From assembly GCA_037833965.1 (NCBI GenBank), contig AP031351.1, forward strand, positions 12,226,501 to 12,290,500: a stretch of 64,000 nucleotides of DNA. The letters run 5' to 3'. This document shows, one piece after another, positions 12,101-24,950 of the stretch. Position 1 is the stretch's first letter. Each line of letters begins with the position of its first letter. The notes below the pieces were generated by a model that searched no databases, was not told the origin of the DNA, and saw nothing but the letters and a program-made list of their open reading frames with translations. A program made the position numbers and the translations under genes. The stretch is from Marchantia polymorpha subsp. ruderalis. Its lineage: Eukaryota; Streptophyta; Marchantiopsida; Marchantiales; Marchantiaceae.

Positions 12101-14347
12101 CTTCAAATATCAATTCAGGTCTCGCTCTAAGAATTTACATCCAATGTTTGCAATACATTCGAGAATCGTATCCCCCATGTTGATTTAATTAAAACTTCCA
12201 ATTCACTTTACTTTACGTATTCCAACGACATTATAGATCCTTAGGGAAAAACATTGTAATAATACCTTCAACCCATTACTTGGTATTGACGATCACGAAA
12301 GAAATGAAATTTAACAATTAACGTTTTAGACTTCATTTTCAAAATTGACATAGTTATTGTCCATGTAAGTATAATCAATACAAGTCGTACATTAGATCGC
12401 GAATGACCTTGTAAATTTCACAATCCGTGCTTTCCTGGTATTTATTATGAATTGACAGTGTTTAGTTATTACATACACTGAGATTCATGCACTTTGATCG
12501 GTTACCCAGTGCTTTACTAGGAGCTTCTGTGACAATTCTTCCTTCATGGTAACTCGGTTTCACTGTACTCTCAAGTTTAAATCCTATACCTCTTTCTCAC
12601 CACTTAACTCATCATCTTCAAACACACGAAGAAACACAAGCTGTTATGAGTAGTTGAAACAAGTCTCCCATTGAATAACCTGACCAAGAGAAGCCACGCC
12701 ATTCAAGGAGCTGCAATGCTTATGAAATCGAGTCAAACAAATGAAGATATGAGTCCAAAAGAAAGGCTTTAAGAAAACAGTGTTACTGAGCTGTTAAGTA
12801 GTCTAAATGGTGTATGAAGGTTGCGAATCATCAATTTTGTATGGAAAACATATGATGCGGGTTGTAATTTTCTATCTAGAGAACCCCTGGAGAAGAAACG
12901 ACCAGAAAAACGGGAATAATTCATAGTCAAATCTATAGTACATGACCTTACTACAGCGATTACTTCTTATATTGTCATTAGGGTGTTACATAGACGTCCA
13001 ATTTGGCGTGCAGACATGAATGGAATCATAGTACTTAAAGATCCTTCCAATCACTTGCTGCAAATAGACTGGAACTACTGGAACAAATGTTAATGTATGG
13101 ATTTTGTTTCAGGGTTCTCGTCCCATCAACTCAACTTACTTACTCAGTCTTAATTACCCAGAACTGGTATGAATAAATTCATTCATCTCCAATCTGTGTT
13201 GGGCCGTTTCCTTTTTCTGAAGTTAAAATTCGGTGGTGGATGGAGCTAAAGAACCACTTAGAACCTCATACACTACTTCGAAAGTTGTTCAAAACAATAG
13301 TTTTGATCTCAAAGGACAATTCAAGGTAGGTTGTTTAGCACTGGACAGTATGAACAAAAACTATCACAAAAAGGGGAGGAGGTAAATATTTGTCAAAAGT
13401 CGAGTAACCAGAATGACTTGAAGGAAGAGGTTTAGGACAAATGCGATGCTAGAGGCGGAATGAGACCGGTACCCCTCGGTAAAAATGTGAATAAAGATGG
13501 ACAAGGTATTCAGCTGAGAATGTCACGGATAACATCTGACTGATGACAAACTGAAAAGAAATCTATAAATAACAGGCATGACAGGATCGTGTGAAAATTG
13601 AACTTTCCAATATTTCACCGTCTTCGTAACAAAATAAATTCTACTTCATGATAAAAGCCTGGAAGAAGAAGTATTAAATACCCTTTCTACTGAAAGCAAT
13701 TGTAAAACAAACTACTCAGAGTAGAACCAATCAGCTTAAGACCAAAATTGTTTCGTTTATTTTGTATAACCATAGGAAGTAAACATTGAAACGCCAGCTC
13801 CCCGACTCTCATTTTGATTTCTTGCGAAATGAAACTATGATAACATTGCGTCGAACATGTGACATGGACTTCGACCGAAATCAGGGGCAAAGCTCTACGA
13901 TACATATCTTGATTTGTATAAACTCAGGGATTCGACTCATCAACGAGGCCAACTCAAGAAAAACCCACATGGAAGTTAGTGGCACACAGACAACAACTCT
14001 ATAAAGAAAGCATCCGTTATAACTATCAAAAAATTTGAAGTGATTAGTCATACAAGATTGATAAGTACTAAAACTCTCAGTCACCAGAACCAGGGATAAA
14101 TTGAGTATGTTGTGTCAAACCATCTTTGAAGACTGCAGCGGCTCGATTGGTTGGAAAAACTGAAGAGCAGCCATGGGGCGACACATTTCCATAAACAGGA
14201 TATGCACAAAAAGAACAAGTTAGTAGTACAAACGTAGAGCATCAATGAAGGCCCTACACTGCAGAGGAGTAATGGCTCTGATTCCCACCATCGCCCTGCC
14301 TCTCCTCATGCTCTGAGTAAATCGTGTCTAAAAGCCAGCACCGAAAT
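12101..14347. other. Transition zone and 3' flank of the EPL1-like gene
   Basis: No gene recognised. Composition rises from AT-rich to ordinary. The segment just below 14348 should contain the 3' UTR and polyadenylation site of the minus-strand EPL1-like gene. The short frames at 13687-14084 on both strands overlap each other and have no motif. Confidence 0.4.
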
Positions 14348-17300
14348 TCAAGGAGGTGGGGCATTTGTACTTGACGTATGTTCAACCACTCCGGCAACAG
14401 GAGTATTGTTTGAGTGAAGGGGAGTGGTTGCATGCACATCCAGCCTTGGGGGTGGCGGAGCATGAAACCTCTCTGCAGTTGGTGACGTCCTAAAAGTTGA
14501 GGGTGAAGGAACTACACTAGAACTACCAATTGGTGTGCGAGTTAAGGGGTTCCAACGATCAAAGATAATGCGGCCCCCCCGACCAATTCTACCATGAAAC
14601 TGATAAGGTGATGCAGTCAAACCATTTTCAAGAGAAGGTTCTTTGGGAGGGTTAATGCCGGCAGCAGCGAGCTTCTCTGAATCTAAAGGCTTAGTAAACA
14701 GTAACACAGGCTCCAATGAATCCATGACTTTGATCTGCAAACGACAGATGATCCAAAAATTAGCATGATCTCAACCTGCATAAGCAAATAAGCATCTGGC
14801 ACTGAAGCAGGGTGAACATCTGCGAATGATAACGGCTTACCCTCCGCATGGGTCGACCTCTTGGAACAGGCAACCGCCTTCTCTTTCGTTTGTGTTTCAA
14901 ACGGTCCATTTGATCTCCTACTATGCAATCACCTGAAGCTGTAGGAACCTCGGAGGGATTTCGCACACCAACACCCTGTCCATCTATTTGATCTTGTGCC
15001 CCAACTCCACTACCGTACCTTTGAACTAAACCATGACCGTCCTCTCCTCGTTTTGATGGCACGAACTTTCGGGAAGGTTGTGAGTTCGATGTATTCGTAG
15101 CCAAAAACCCATCGTCGTCAAGTCGCGCATCATGCTACAATGCGAACCAGAAAAGAATAGACTTTGTCATCTTCAGATAGTGGCGCTCTGTAGCATATTT
15201 GGAATAAAGATAAAGTGCCATCCAAACAACGGTGACTACTTTCCTGCAATAACAGTACAACAGAGTAATCGCCTCGAGAAGCAGGCTTAAAGCGCTAACC
15301 TTAAGCCTTAGTTGGACGCGTTGAAGGTTTGCTTCACACTCCATCAGTTCTCTCTTCTTCTCTTCCCTCTGCACCATGGTGAAAAGATGAATCAGAATGT
15401 CAAAGTACAAAAGAGGAGACGTATACTGAAACTCTGGCCAACGCTAACTTTGTTTCTTAACAAACTATAACACGTACTCTCAGACGTTGAGGTACATGGA
15501 ATGAAAGCCTAGTACGTGTCACGCATATACGATTCTTTGTTTGCGTTACGTCAGAAACCAATCGCATGACTGGATACCCAATGCGTTATGTGGTGCGCAA
15601 CAACTACTGAATCAGAAGTCCAGCTGTGAGTCAGAAACCATCTCTACTATGAAGTTTAGTTCTCCACATTGACAGCAAAACTTGGAATACTTTACATATT
15701 CCCAGTGCGCAACTGGTCTACCAGCCAAGTGAGCAACTTATGGAAGAGGTAGTAAGCCTTTGTGAATGTAAACATGTAGAAGGGATGATACATTTCGATT
15801 AAAACCAAGTAATCACCTTCTGTAAGGCCAGGATTAAGTTTCTGGATTGTTCCAAGTTCAGCCGGACCTGCAGAAAACAGTGAACCACGTAATTTTTCAG
15901 AGCTTCTGATTTACAGGGGCAGCTATGCAGCAAAAGTTCACCTTTCTCTTCCAGCTGCACACTTCAAGCGATCGTATAAGCCTTAATAAAGGTACAGATG
16001 GTAGCATATCATCTAGTGACAATCAATTTCACCTGCCGCAATTTCTCGAAGGACGAGACATCATTCTCGCGCCTTTGCATCTGCATCATAAGAAAAGACG
16101 AACAACCACAATATATGAGGCAAGACATGGAAGTCCAAGTAAAGGGCACGTGATCGGAGTGATAAATATAAGTTGTTCCTGGAAATTGTACTAAGGTGGA
16201 CAAAGGATCCAGAAGATAGTGAGCTTACTCGTCGAGTGTGGGGCCTGTGAACCTTTTCCCTTGGCCTGAAAACATTGAAAGGGTTGGTATCATTCACCGG
16301 TGGGGGCGGCTGCATCACCCAAAATTTTTCGGAAACAACAATAGGCCACAATTAGTCAGGTGTTTTACCTTACTTTTGGGGCAAAAGAGGTTCCAAAACT
16401 TGATCGCTAGATAAAATCCTATACAAAAATATAATTTGTCGACTCATAGATTCTACAACAGAAGCAGCCTTCGTCTAAATCCACACCTCGAATAAACACT
16501 TATTGACTCATCCTTGTTCGTGAGATTTCTTCCAGTTGAAGTCTACTCTTAGAGTCGATTGCAACGTCTGTGCTAAAGTGACTATAAGTGCCTACAAACA
16601 TGCTAAAGAGGAAAATCATCTAAGGTTTCATTATAACAAGCTACGAGTACATGGCACTCAATACTAAGTACTTGGTCGGAATGACATGGGTATCATTCCA
16701 ATACTGAAACTGAAATACAAGATACTTGCATATAAAATTGTTAAATCTTATTCGTAAAAAAGTCGAAGGTTATTCATGTTGAATGTTCCAGTCAGAAAAA
16801 CACAACCAATTCCAAAAGTCACGCTATAATAAGGCTCTGGCTACAACAAATAAAAGATCTACGAGAAGATGAGTTCGAGATCTGTCCTATTCGAAACAAA
16901 AGCTACTGATTCGAATAAACAAAAGACCTCACCTGTAGGCGACGTAATATAGGCTTCTGCCAACGATCTCGCTGAAAAGACCAACAAGTCCCATATCAGA
17001 GAGCATATATTACTGTACTCCAACCACCAGCTTTCACTTTTCATTATATACAGCATGATCATTACCAAACAAGAAAGCGAAATTGTCCATGTAACTCTAC
17101 CGTGCACTGCCAAGTTGTACTGTCTTCTCAATTTCGCGATATCAGATAAATTATGACTCTAGATCCTTCTCGAAACAAACACTCCGAATCCAATAATGTC
17201 TTACCTTAGACTTCCAGAAATCGTACACTGCTGTAAGGACAGCTTGCCGACTGATCTGAGGTCGCAGCGTCTGCAAGCCCAAGTTCATTATCAGAAAAAA

Positions 17301-20300
17301 AGTTCTGGATCGTGTAGGAAAACTCCACATCAACTGCGCTGATGACTGTCACCCAAAACTACAATCGCTATACTACATTTGCACTTCCAGAAAAACGTCC
17401 AAGTGCACTAAGTCATGAGTGAGAAAGTGCCTTATGAAGGTGAAGAAGTATTGATACATTTCTTAAAGAAATGAGTTTTGAAAATGGCTAAGATTTGTTG
17501 GCTATAACAAAAACTACACACCAGTGGCTGGACTTTAACAGAAATTCAAAGTTGTGCCAGTACAGTGCGTTTGTTGTGACAGAGGTGATTTTTGTACACT
17601 AGATATTATCCTTGTTGTGACAAGTTTTGCGATACACACTATGCAGAGAAAGTCCGATGAAGAAATCAGATTCTCATTGTCAATAAAATATTGGCTCTAG
17701 TCCAATAATGCATTTAACATTGTGGTGGTAATATTATATTAGAGATTAAGGATATGATGATCGTGAAGAATAGTTGAAACAATTACAAGATATCAACTTG
17801 ATCAGGAATAGTTCAAGATTGATACTGATGAAAACCCCGGTAAAAAGTCTCATCTAACATGGCTGCAAACTTTGAGAAAAGAGCAAGCACCATTAAAATG
17901 GTTTCAAATGAACTTGCTTTTTTGATGAAAGTTAGGACATGTATCGGTGGAAGTTTATCTTTGACCATCAATAGAGTGTGGTTCACATGCCAACTTGGTG
18001 AAGAGCTGCATTATGTAGTTAGATGTGACCCAGGCATGGTTGTATAGGTCGGTCGCCTTAATTACCTAAATTAGCTTAATTTAGTCGCCTCAAGAAAGTT
18101 AATTTAGTTAATTTTGGTGCTAAAAGTCGCGTTGAGTGCACTAGAGAGAGTGTGAGGGGTTGGGAGGTAGAGGGAGAGAGGGTCACCGTCACGGGGCTTG
18201 CAGTCAGGCTCGTGGTCGAGAGAAAATAAAATTTATAAACTTCGGATTACAACTCGGTGAAATATGAAACTGACGTGGTAACAAGCTGATTCACAGTTGA
18301 GGGGCTGAAATCTACCACGCTCCAATTTTGAGCCCATTACAAACTAGATGCTACGGTTAATTTAGGCGCCAAAGCATCTCGGTATACGATCGCCTAAAAT
18401 AACCATGCCTGATTATGCCCCATAGAAATCATAGGGTAGACACAAGACCTAAACCATGTGGTAACTGATTCCATGCATGAGAAAAGACTGTATGCAGTAT
18501 TTTTTAGTGTTATTAACATATAGATAATATGTCAAGCTATAAGAATGTCAGTAAATGGGTTGTTGCACTGTATAGTGCTGTAGATAATATGATAGGTGGT
18601 CTAGGAATATAAAGCTGAGAATTGAATACAATTTCTTCGTTATATTGCACTCAACAAACTCTTCTATTGAAGGATTGAACCTACGTCAATGGCAACCTCA
18701 CGTTGGAGTAGTACGGGCACCACGACTCCCTGAGTGGCAGGCACTCCTCCTGTTCGTTCTCGTGCTTTGTGATCCATACACTCCAACCTATAGAGCATCC
18801 ACTCAAACCTGGACAAACCACCGCATTTATAATCATGGACGTGATTCTAACACCAACTTCAAACACTTCTTTGAGGGTAACTCAAAGCCCAATAAGCCAA
18901 GTTGCAAACGACGGTTGAAGCAAACAGTAGAACAGACTGGAACCTGTGGACGTTCGTCACTTTTCGGTCTTCAACATGCTGATAATCAAGATTATATGCA
19001 TCTACCTTGGTGCTTAAGCCCCGGTCGTTAGAACGCAACTTTCCCTGCCTACAAGGAACTCAAGATGACTTAAAGATAACAAACCTTTCTGGAGACAAAA
19101 TCCTGCGCTCCGCATTAAGCTGCAAAAGCCAATCTTCATCTTCGTCATCCAGGTCATATTCCACAAACTCTGTTGCTTCACTCCTTGCTGTAAGCACAGA
19201 TGCACAAATAAGTTCCACATTCTACTCAGTGTAGTCTTGCCAGAAAATGACCAGTTCCAAACGGGTAGGTGCTAGTTCATGAACTCAGACAAACAGTGAC
19301 TTATTTTTATGATTGAGAACTTGAAGACATTATTCATGAAGGTTCTACCTCCCCGACCGCGAAGATATGATGGAGGCTGATTAAAAGAGCGTGTATAGTC
19401 TCTCTCATATGATTCCACCACCACAAACTGCGGGGTTGGGATTTCCGCACCTCCTCGTCGTGTGGGAGTAGACAACACCTGTGGAAAAAAAGCGGATTAT
19501 AACAAAATGGTGTTGAGTATATCTATACTTTATACATAGATAGATACGGGCCTTGGGGGCTGTGACTAACATGAAGAGCTGTGGGAGTACAGTAGTCTCC
19601 CGCCTAAATACGGAACTTGAACATAGGAGGATTGTGCGTACGTACCCACCTAGTGGATACTTAAGAAGAATCACTTACTAAACGTTTGATTTGGATGCAA
19701 TGTCGAAGAAATCCAACGGGACACGTCTAAATGAGTCCCAACGATGCGATATAGTAACGAAGCTGAGAAACACGGATGCTCCTAAACACGAATGCTCCTA
19801 GTAGAAGGGCTCTAACGGGAAACGTCAAAATAAGTCCCAGCGATGTGATATAATAGCGAAGCTGAGCAACACGGATGCTCCTAGTAAAAGGGCTCTAGCG
19901 CGCGAGTGCGATATTAGTGAAGCAGCTATCGAAATATGTGGGACAAGCGGGAGCATAAAACCATCTTCCTTAATATCTCATGAAGCGAAAGAGAAAACTT
20001 TTCAATCCTCTGTTTACAGAGATCTCTTATATCCAATTTTAACGTGTGCATATCTGGAACATCGTTTCCACAGTGCACTCCTGGATGCGGCGTGTCCAAG
20101 TATCAGTAACTAAACTAATGATCTTCAACAAAATGAAAAGTCAGTTGTCCCTGTCCCTGTATCGTACCATCTGTACGGAACAATCATCTCCCATAATCTA
20201 TTACTACCATAATTTGTACTCTTCCTCTGCAAAGTGCAAATTGCTGGAATTATTGAGGCAAATACATGTAAGGGCCAAATGGCACTGGTCAAGTACAAAG

Positions 20301-23300
20301 TTTAACCTCCGAATAGTTTAACCTCTAACAGTGACATACTCCCATTAGTGACATGAAATTCAGGAACCATTAGATTGTAACTAGTAAATCTGCCCAACCA
20401 TGTAACTAATTGCAAGAGTGACATGATTCTATCCAATAATGACAGTTCCAAGTGTAATTTTGGAGGTAGAATTACTATCATGATCACAATACATAGCCGT
20501 GAAAAAGTGTAATGTGGCAAACGTTTATGAAATGTCTATCTCGACAGTTCACTCATTATAGGCTTGAGTAAAATACTTTGATACAGATAGTGTAATTGAT
20601 TGTTTCACTTCGTTCATGTATCCGTATTCAAACTCAATAATAACGCGATCCTTAATCGGAGTGAAAAATACAGAATAGCAAATGAAGGCAATCTTACAGG
20701 CAGCAACGCAATTATAGAATGTTCTAGAACAGCTGGAACGAATCATTCTCCCCACGTCAAAACTACCTCACCAAAAACGCGTCATGCACAACAATTTCTC
20801 GCTCTATATAAGGGGAAAATACACAAAAAGTACTCCTAGTAAAAAGGCTCTAGCGCGCAAGTACGATGTTAGTGAAGCAGCTATCAAAAATGTGTAGGAA
20901 TGTGTGGTACAAGCGGAGCATAAATCGATCTGCCTTAATATATGATGAGGCTAAAGAGAAGACTTTTCAATCCTCTATTCATCGTTTTACTGAGCTTGAA
21001 GAAAATACCAAGATCAAATAAATCAAATGAATCATTCTCCCCACGTCAAAACTACCTCATCAAAAATGCGTCATGCACAACAATATATCTCTATACAAGG
21101 GGAATATACACAAAAAGTACTCCTAGTAAAAAGGCTCTAGCGCACAAGTACGATGTTAGTGAAGCAGCTGTCAAAAATGTGTAGGAATGTGTGGTACAAG
21201 CGGAGCATAAACCGATCTGCCTTAATATATGATGAAGCTAAAGAGAAGACTTTTCAATCTTCTATTGATCGTTTTACCGAGCTTGAAGAACTACCAAGAC
21301 CAAATAAATCAAATGAATAATTCTCCCCACATCAAAACTACCTCATCAAAAACGTGTCATGCACAACAATATCTCGCTCTATACAAGGGGAATATACACA
21401 AAAAAGTCTCCTAGTAAAAGGGCTCTAGCGAGCAAGTACGATGTTAGTGAAGCAGCTGTCAAAAATGTGTAGGACCGTGTGGGACAAGCGGGAGCATGAA
21501 CGATATGATAAATCTAAAGAGAAGACTTTTCAATCCTCTATTGATCGTTTCACCGAGCTTGAAGAAATACCAAGACCAAATAAATCAAATAAATCATTCT
21601 CCCCACGTCAAAACTACCTCATCAAAAATGCGTCATTCACAACAATATCTCGCTCTATACAAGGGGAATATACACACCAAAAATGATCCTAGTAAAAGGG
21701 CTCTAGCGCGCAAGTACGATGTTTGTGAAGCAGCTATAAAACATGTGTAGGAATTTGTGGTACAAGCGGAGCATAAAACGATCTGCCTTAATATCTGATG
21801 AAGCTAAAGAGAAGAATTTTCAATCCTCTATTTATTGAAGAGAAGACTTTTCAATCCTGTTGTTGATCGTTTCACCGAGCTTGAAGACATGCTTTACAGC
21901 ATGCGTGTGCCAATCTCCCTATTCCGCAATCTTTCGAAAAATATTGCATTGAGTTTATCGATTCCGAAAACGAACTTTAAGGCATCCTGGTATGGTTAAG
22001 TCAATTCACAGTGCGCCCAGTGTTGCATAAGATGCTGCTTCACGGAGAGGAGCTGAAGTCAACTAATCCGATCTTGGATTGTTGGAAGTTTTATAAGACC
22101 TCTACACGTTTATTGCCCAATATAATCCTGAAAACGTCTCCAATATGGACGATACTGGCTTGATCTTTTGCCTACTGCCGAGATACAGCCTTCTAATTCC
22201 AGATGACTGCATATAAACCACTACCGGGAAGAAAAATATCCAAAAATTAGGTTTCCAAACGCAAGACTCTTCAAAAACTAAAGCCAAATGACTATCTATG
22301 ACATGTTGAACTAAATAAATCTGGACCCTATTATTTTGGGAAAAAAAGGCGTACTTAGAGGAGTGCGTACTTAAGCGGGAGGCTACAGAGAGAACGGGAG
22401 AACTGAGGCAGTGAAATGAAAAGAACCCACAGGGTACCGAGGGCAGGGAAGTGCTAGCATAGAACCTCATGAGGCTGAATAGGAATCCAGAGACTTAAAT
22501 CCACCAGAGTATAATTCAGCTGTATTATGAGCTGCAGATCCCGCATCGGTCTATATTGACCATAAGCAGTATGAAATAGAAAAAGGGTTAAATGAAATTT
22601 GAAGACAAACTTTATTAGTGCTGATAGCTTAATAGCGTAGATAGTGAACATACATTCAAGCAGAGCAGCCGAAGCCATTCAAAGGGGAAGCAATCCACAT
22701 AGTCTCTGCATTAAATTAACAGATTTTAGCATGGAAACGCTCAAAAGAACTTTTCAATGATGCCGCAAAGGGTTGAGCTAGATTCGACTCTATTGATGTT
22801 AAGTAGAAGTCCAGAAGCTGTCATCGGATCAGAAAATGGGCTTGGATCATCTTGCCCTTGCTATCCCCAATATCTTGTGAACCCTTCTGGAAGATCCAAT
22901 CACAAGATTAAATCTCATGATTCAATTGAGGGGCTTTCGCGCTAGATCACGATCCAGTTGATGAGGACCTTTTATCCTTTTTGATTTGCAAGACGAGTGA
23001 GAATAGTAGTGATCTTCCTTGGATTGGAATTAGCTAAAACTAGCACTTTGAAGCAGGACACACAGCAAGACTGTTACCAACAACTGAACAATGGTGCAAA
23101 ATTTCACTAAATAAATCGGCAATAAATGACAAATGAAATAACACGTGATCAACCGCAAACTTAACACGCAAGGAGACTCTGCGAAACCTGCACACAAGAA
23201 CACCCGAGTAACAAAGCAAAGAGATGACGGCAAGTAAGAGAGCCGACAACTGACAACTATACGCCGTGCGTTCCGAATATTGTATAACCTCTTGGCGCCA

Positions 23301-24950
23301 TAACGCTTCGTGATTTATCCTCCACACAATCCGGAGACTTTAAAACCGTTCGATGGGCTTCGAGGCTCGCATATCGTCGATACTTCTCGCCTTCTTTTGG
23401 CAGCGACTCCGGAGTTTGGATCAACAGTGGCTGTGTGCTTCATTACGGGACTTATTAAGGCACTCCCGGAAAGTGTCCATGGCACTGTTTCCACTTCCAG
23501 GAAATGATACCGAAGACGAAGTGGACCTTGAAGAATTGCAGAAATTGCAAGAATTGTGTGAGACATTTCTAGAGTTGTGCTGGGACTACGTCTGCCCAGA
23601 ACTCTGTGATGAAGTCCAAGTTATAGAGCGCGATCTGATTGGTGCGGCGAGAACATCCAATTCCTGGAACGCGATTTTGAGGGGTGGCACTATCTATCTG
23701 TGAAGAAGAATGACAAGCCATACCAAAAGCCATGACCAAGAAATGCAGAGAAAGTGTCACTCCGATGGACACAACAAACAAAAGCAAAAAACACAGCATA
23801 TACAGAAAAGAGAGTATAAAATATCTACATAGTGCATAATCCGCCTCAAGAGCTTACCATAGAAGAAACCAAAGCATCTCAGGTCTAGGTGGCACGTCTC
23901 AAAGGAGCCAACAAAGGAGATATATAAGATGGCAAGAAGCATGAAGACAATGACCGAACAGCCGAGAAGTATCACGGCGACTGAGGTGAGATGGCAATCA
24001 ACTATAAACAAATGAATGCGAACCAACCAATAAAAACAAGGAGTGGAAGCATAGTGGGGAAAGGAACCCAGTGCAAGCAGACCAGCTGTCAATATGAGAT
24101 TGCTAGGAAAAATAAGTAAGCAGTATGGAGGGGCCAGTCCGACACAAGAACGAACTCCATTGAACAAAAGCTTCACATTCCCATCACATAGATTCGACTG
24201 CTTCATCAGTGTATACCGAGATGCATAGAGTTCTGCAGTGGACGGAGCGGAGGATGAGGATAACTCGAAGCCCAACAAGCCAAGGAGCAGTCGATGGCTG
24301 TGCCCCGGACCTATTTCATACGAAGGAGAACAAATTGCCGGGCCGAAAACAAAACCCAACAGAACAGAGGGAGTATCACTCACCTTGAGAATTAATTCGT
24401 AAAACGAAACGCAAAGTAATCACCATACTCAGATAAGAGAGGACATAGACTAGTCCATGTAAGAACACTAAAGAACAAGTATTTAACAAGTGCTTCTAAC
24501 AAGTTTTCTTCAAACTAAAATTTTATAGCCTCGTGATGGAGATTATCAAAAGCTTGCAGTTTGAAGCTATCAGATTAGAGTCACAAATCTGAGAATTACT
24601 TGAACGAGAGTCTGTAATAATGCATCATAAACTTAAATTGACTGGAGTGCATGACACCGAAGGACCAGATCGACACATGAGAATAATTCTCATAATCTCA
24701 TGGGGCATTGTTGAACAAGCTTGTAAAGAAAACTACGATGAACTACGTGTCGAGTAGTATGCACATTAAAAGCTGGAAATAGTGGGAGAGAGATTACCAG
24801 CTCATTTTCAGCATCCAAGGCGATGTGATTATGATGCACAGTCCGAGACACTCCTGGGCCTTCATCACTGTCAAGGTCCTTCACTGACTTGACGATAGGT
24901 AGCTTCTTGTGAATGTCTAATGGGCGGGGCCTGAAAGACAACCTACTCAT
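14348..24950 (-). CDS. EPL1: Enhancer of polycomb-like protein, 12 exons, complete
   Basis: I joined 12 exons on the minus strand: 24950-24798, 19478-19349, 19187-19085, 18808-18685, 17270-17205, 16971-16933, 16309-16229, 16080-16033, 15867-15817, 15368-15300, 15134-14841, 14734-14348. All introns are GT-AG, phases agree at every join, and the sum is 1545 nt (514 aa plus stop). The N terminus MSRLSFRPRPLDIHKKLP is the conserved EPcA start. Further landmarks are IPTPQFVVVESYERDY (about 64-79), EFVEYDLDDEDEDWL (about 101-115), DHKARERTG, VYDFWKSK+RDRWQKPILRRLQ (about 185-205), PPPPVNDTNPFNVFRPREK (206-224), a basic helical region (225-288) and GRIGRGGRIIFDRW (434-447). Known role: EPL1 proteins anchor the MYST acetyltransferase and ING/Eaf6-type subunits in piccolo/NuA4 for H4/H2A acetylation in the nucleus. 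Intron 1 (5319 bp) and intron 4 (1414 bp) host transposons. The stop choice in the last exon and intron 10 are the least certain points. Confidence 0.93.
18031..18411. mobile_element. hAT-like MITE in EPL1 intron 4
   Basis: 381-bp segment bounded by perfect 11-bp inverted ends CAGGCATGGTT / AACCATGCCTG, with weaker inverted similarity continuing inward (GCGATCGTATA and CCTAAATTA words near both ends). Terminal CAGG is typical of hAT elements. The 8-bp flanks, ATGTGACC and ATTATGCC, match at only 4 of 8 positions, so the target duplication is decayed or the ends are slightly misplaced. No coding capacity. Confidence 0.7.
19700..22215 (+). pseudogene. Pogo-like transposase relic with amplified N-terminal domain
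   Basis: The ATG at 19700 opens RLNESQRCDIVTKL, the first helix-turn-helix (psq/CENP-B-type) segment. Around 19880-19990 follow APSKRALARE..DISEAAIE-like and KREH-like words. After an unrelated stretch (about 20030-20740) the segment containing TRHAQQYLALYKGN, PSKRALARKYDVSEAA and KTFQSSIDRFTELEE recurs in an array. At 21880-22040 is ELEDMLYSMRVPISLF and FKAS, and at about 22105-22200 YNPENVSNMDDTGLIF, the first catalytic Asp motif of the DDE domain. Stops and frameshifts are frequent, and the second and third catalytic motifs are missing because the element ends at 22388. It cannot encode a working transposase. Confidence 0.8.
20742..21895 (+). repeat. Tandem array of a transposase DNA-binding-domain segment, 4 copies
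   Basis: Copies begin at the landmark ATCATTCTCCCCACGTCA at about 20742, 21031, 21317 (variant) and 21593, giving spacings of 289, 286 and 276 bp. Each contains CCTAGTAAAA(A/G)GGCTCTAGCG and TGTGAAGCAGCT or TAGTGAAGCAGCT. All four share a roughly 10-bp insertion (ATGTGTAGGA before TGTGG) that breaks the frame after KNV or KHV; the separate, more 5' copy near 19880-20015 lacks it. The array therefore grew from an already defective copy. Confidence 0.88.
22389..24797. other. Remainder of EPL1 intron 1, no gene recognised
   Basis: Ordinary-composition intronic DNA. It contains a 208-codon minus-strand open frame (23757-24383), hydrophobic and without recognisable motif, and a 116-codon plus-strand frame (23353-23703). 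Neither can be tied to a family. A 29-bp word at 24256-24284 recurs with three mismatches at 18874-18902 in intron 3. Confidence 0.4.

Larger units (their letters stand above)
19590..22388 (+). mobile_element. Decayed pogo/Tigger-like transposon in EPL1 intron 1
   Basis: The left end CAGTAGTCTCCCGCCTAAAT (19590 on) pairs with the reverse complement of the right end, CTGTAGCCTCCCGCTTAAGT (ending at 22388); about 20 of the first 24 bases agree. TA precedes the left end; the right flank is AG, so the TA duplication is lost on that side. Inside, in plus orientation, are remains of a pogo-type transposase. The element lies opposite in direction to the host gene and entirely within intron 1. Confidence 0.8.

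Noticed and set aside
15138-15240. Possible extra EPL1 exon (ESSHRCLDGTLSL...) within intron 10
   Set aside because: It has an acceptor-like AG and stays open, but using it would lead to an in-frame TGA at the next exon border. Skipping it keeps phase.
23757-24383. 208-codon minus-strand open frame
   Set aside because: It lies wholly inside EPL1 intron 1, has no recognisable domain, and its Leu/Cys/Phe-rich composition does not resemble a defined membrane family.
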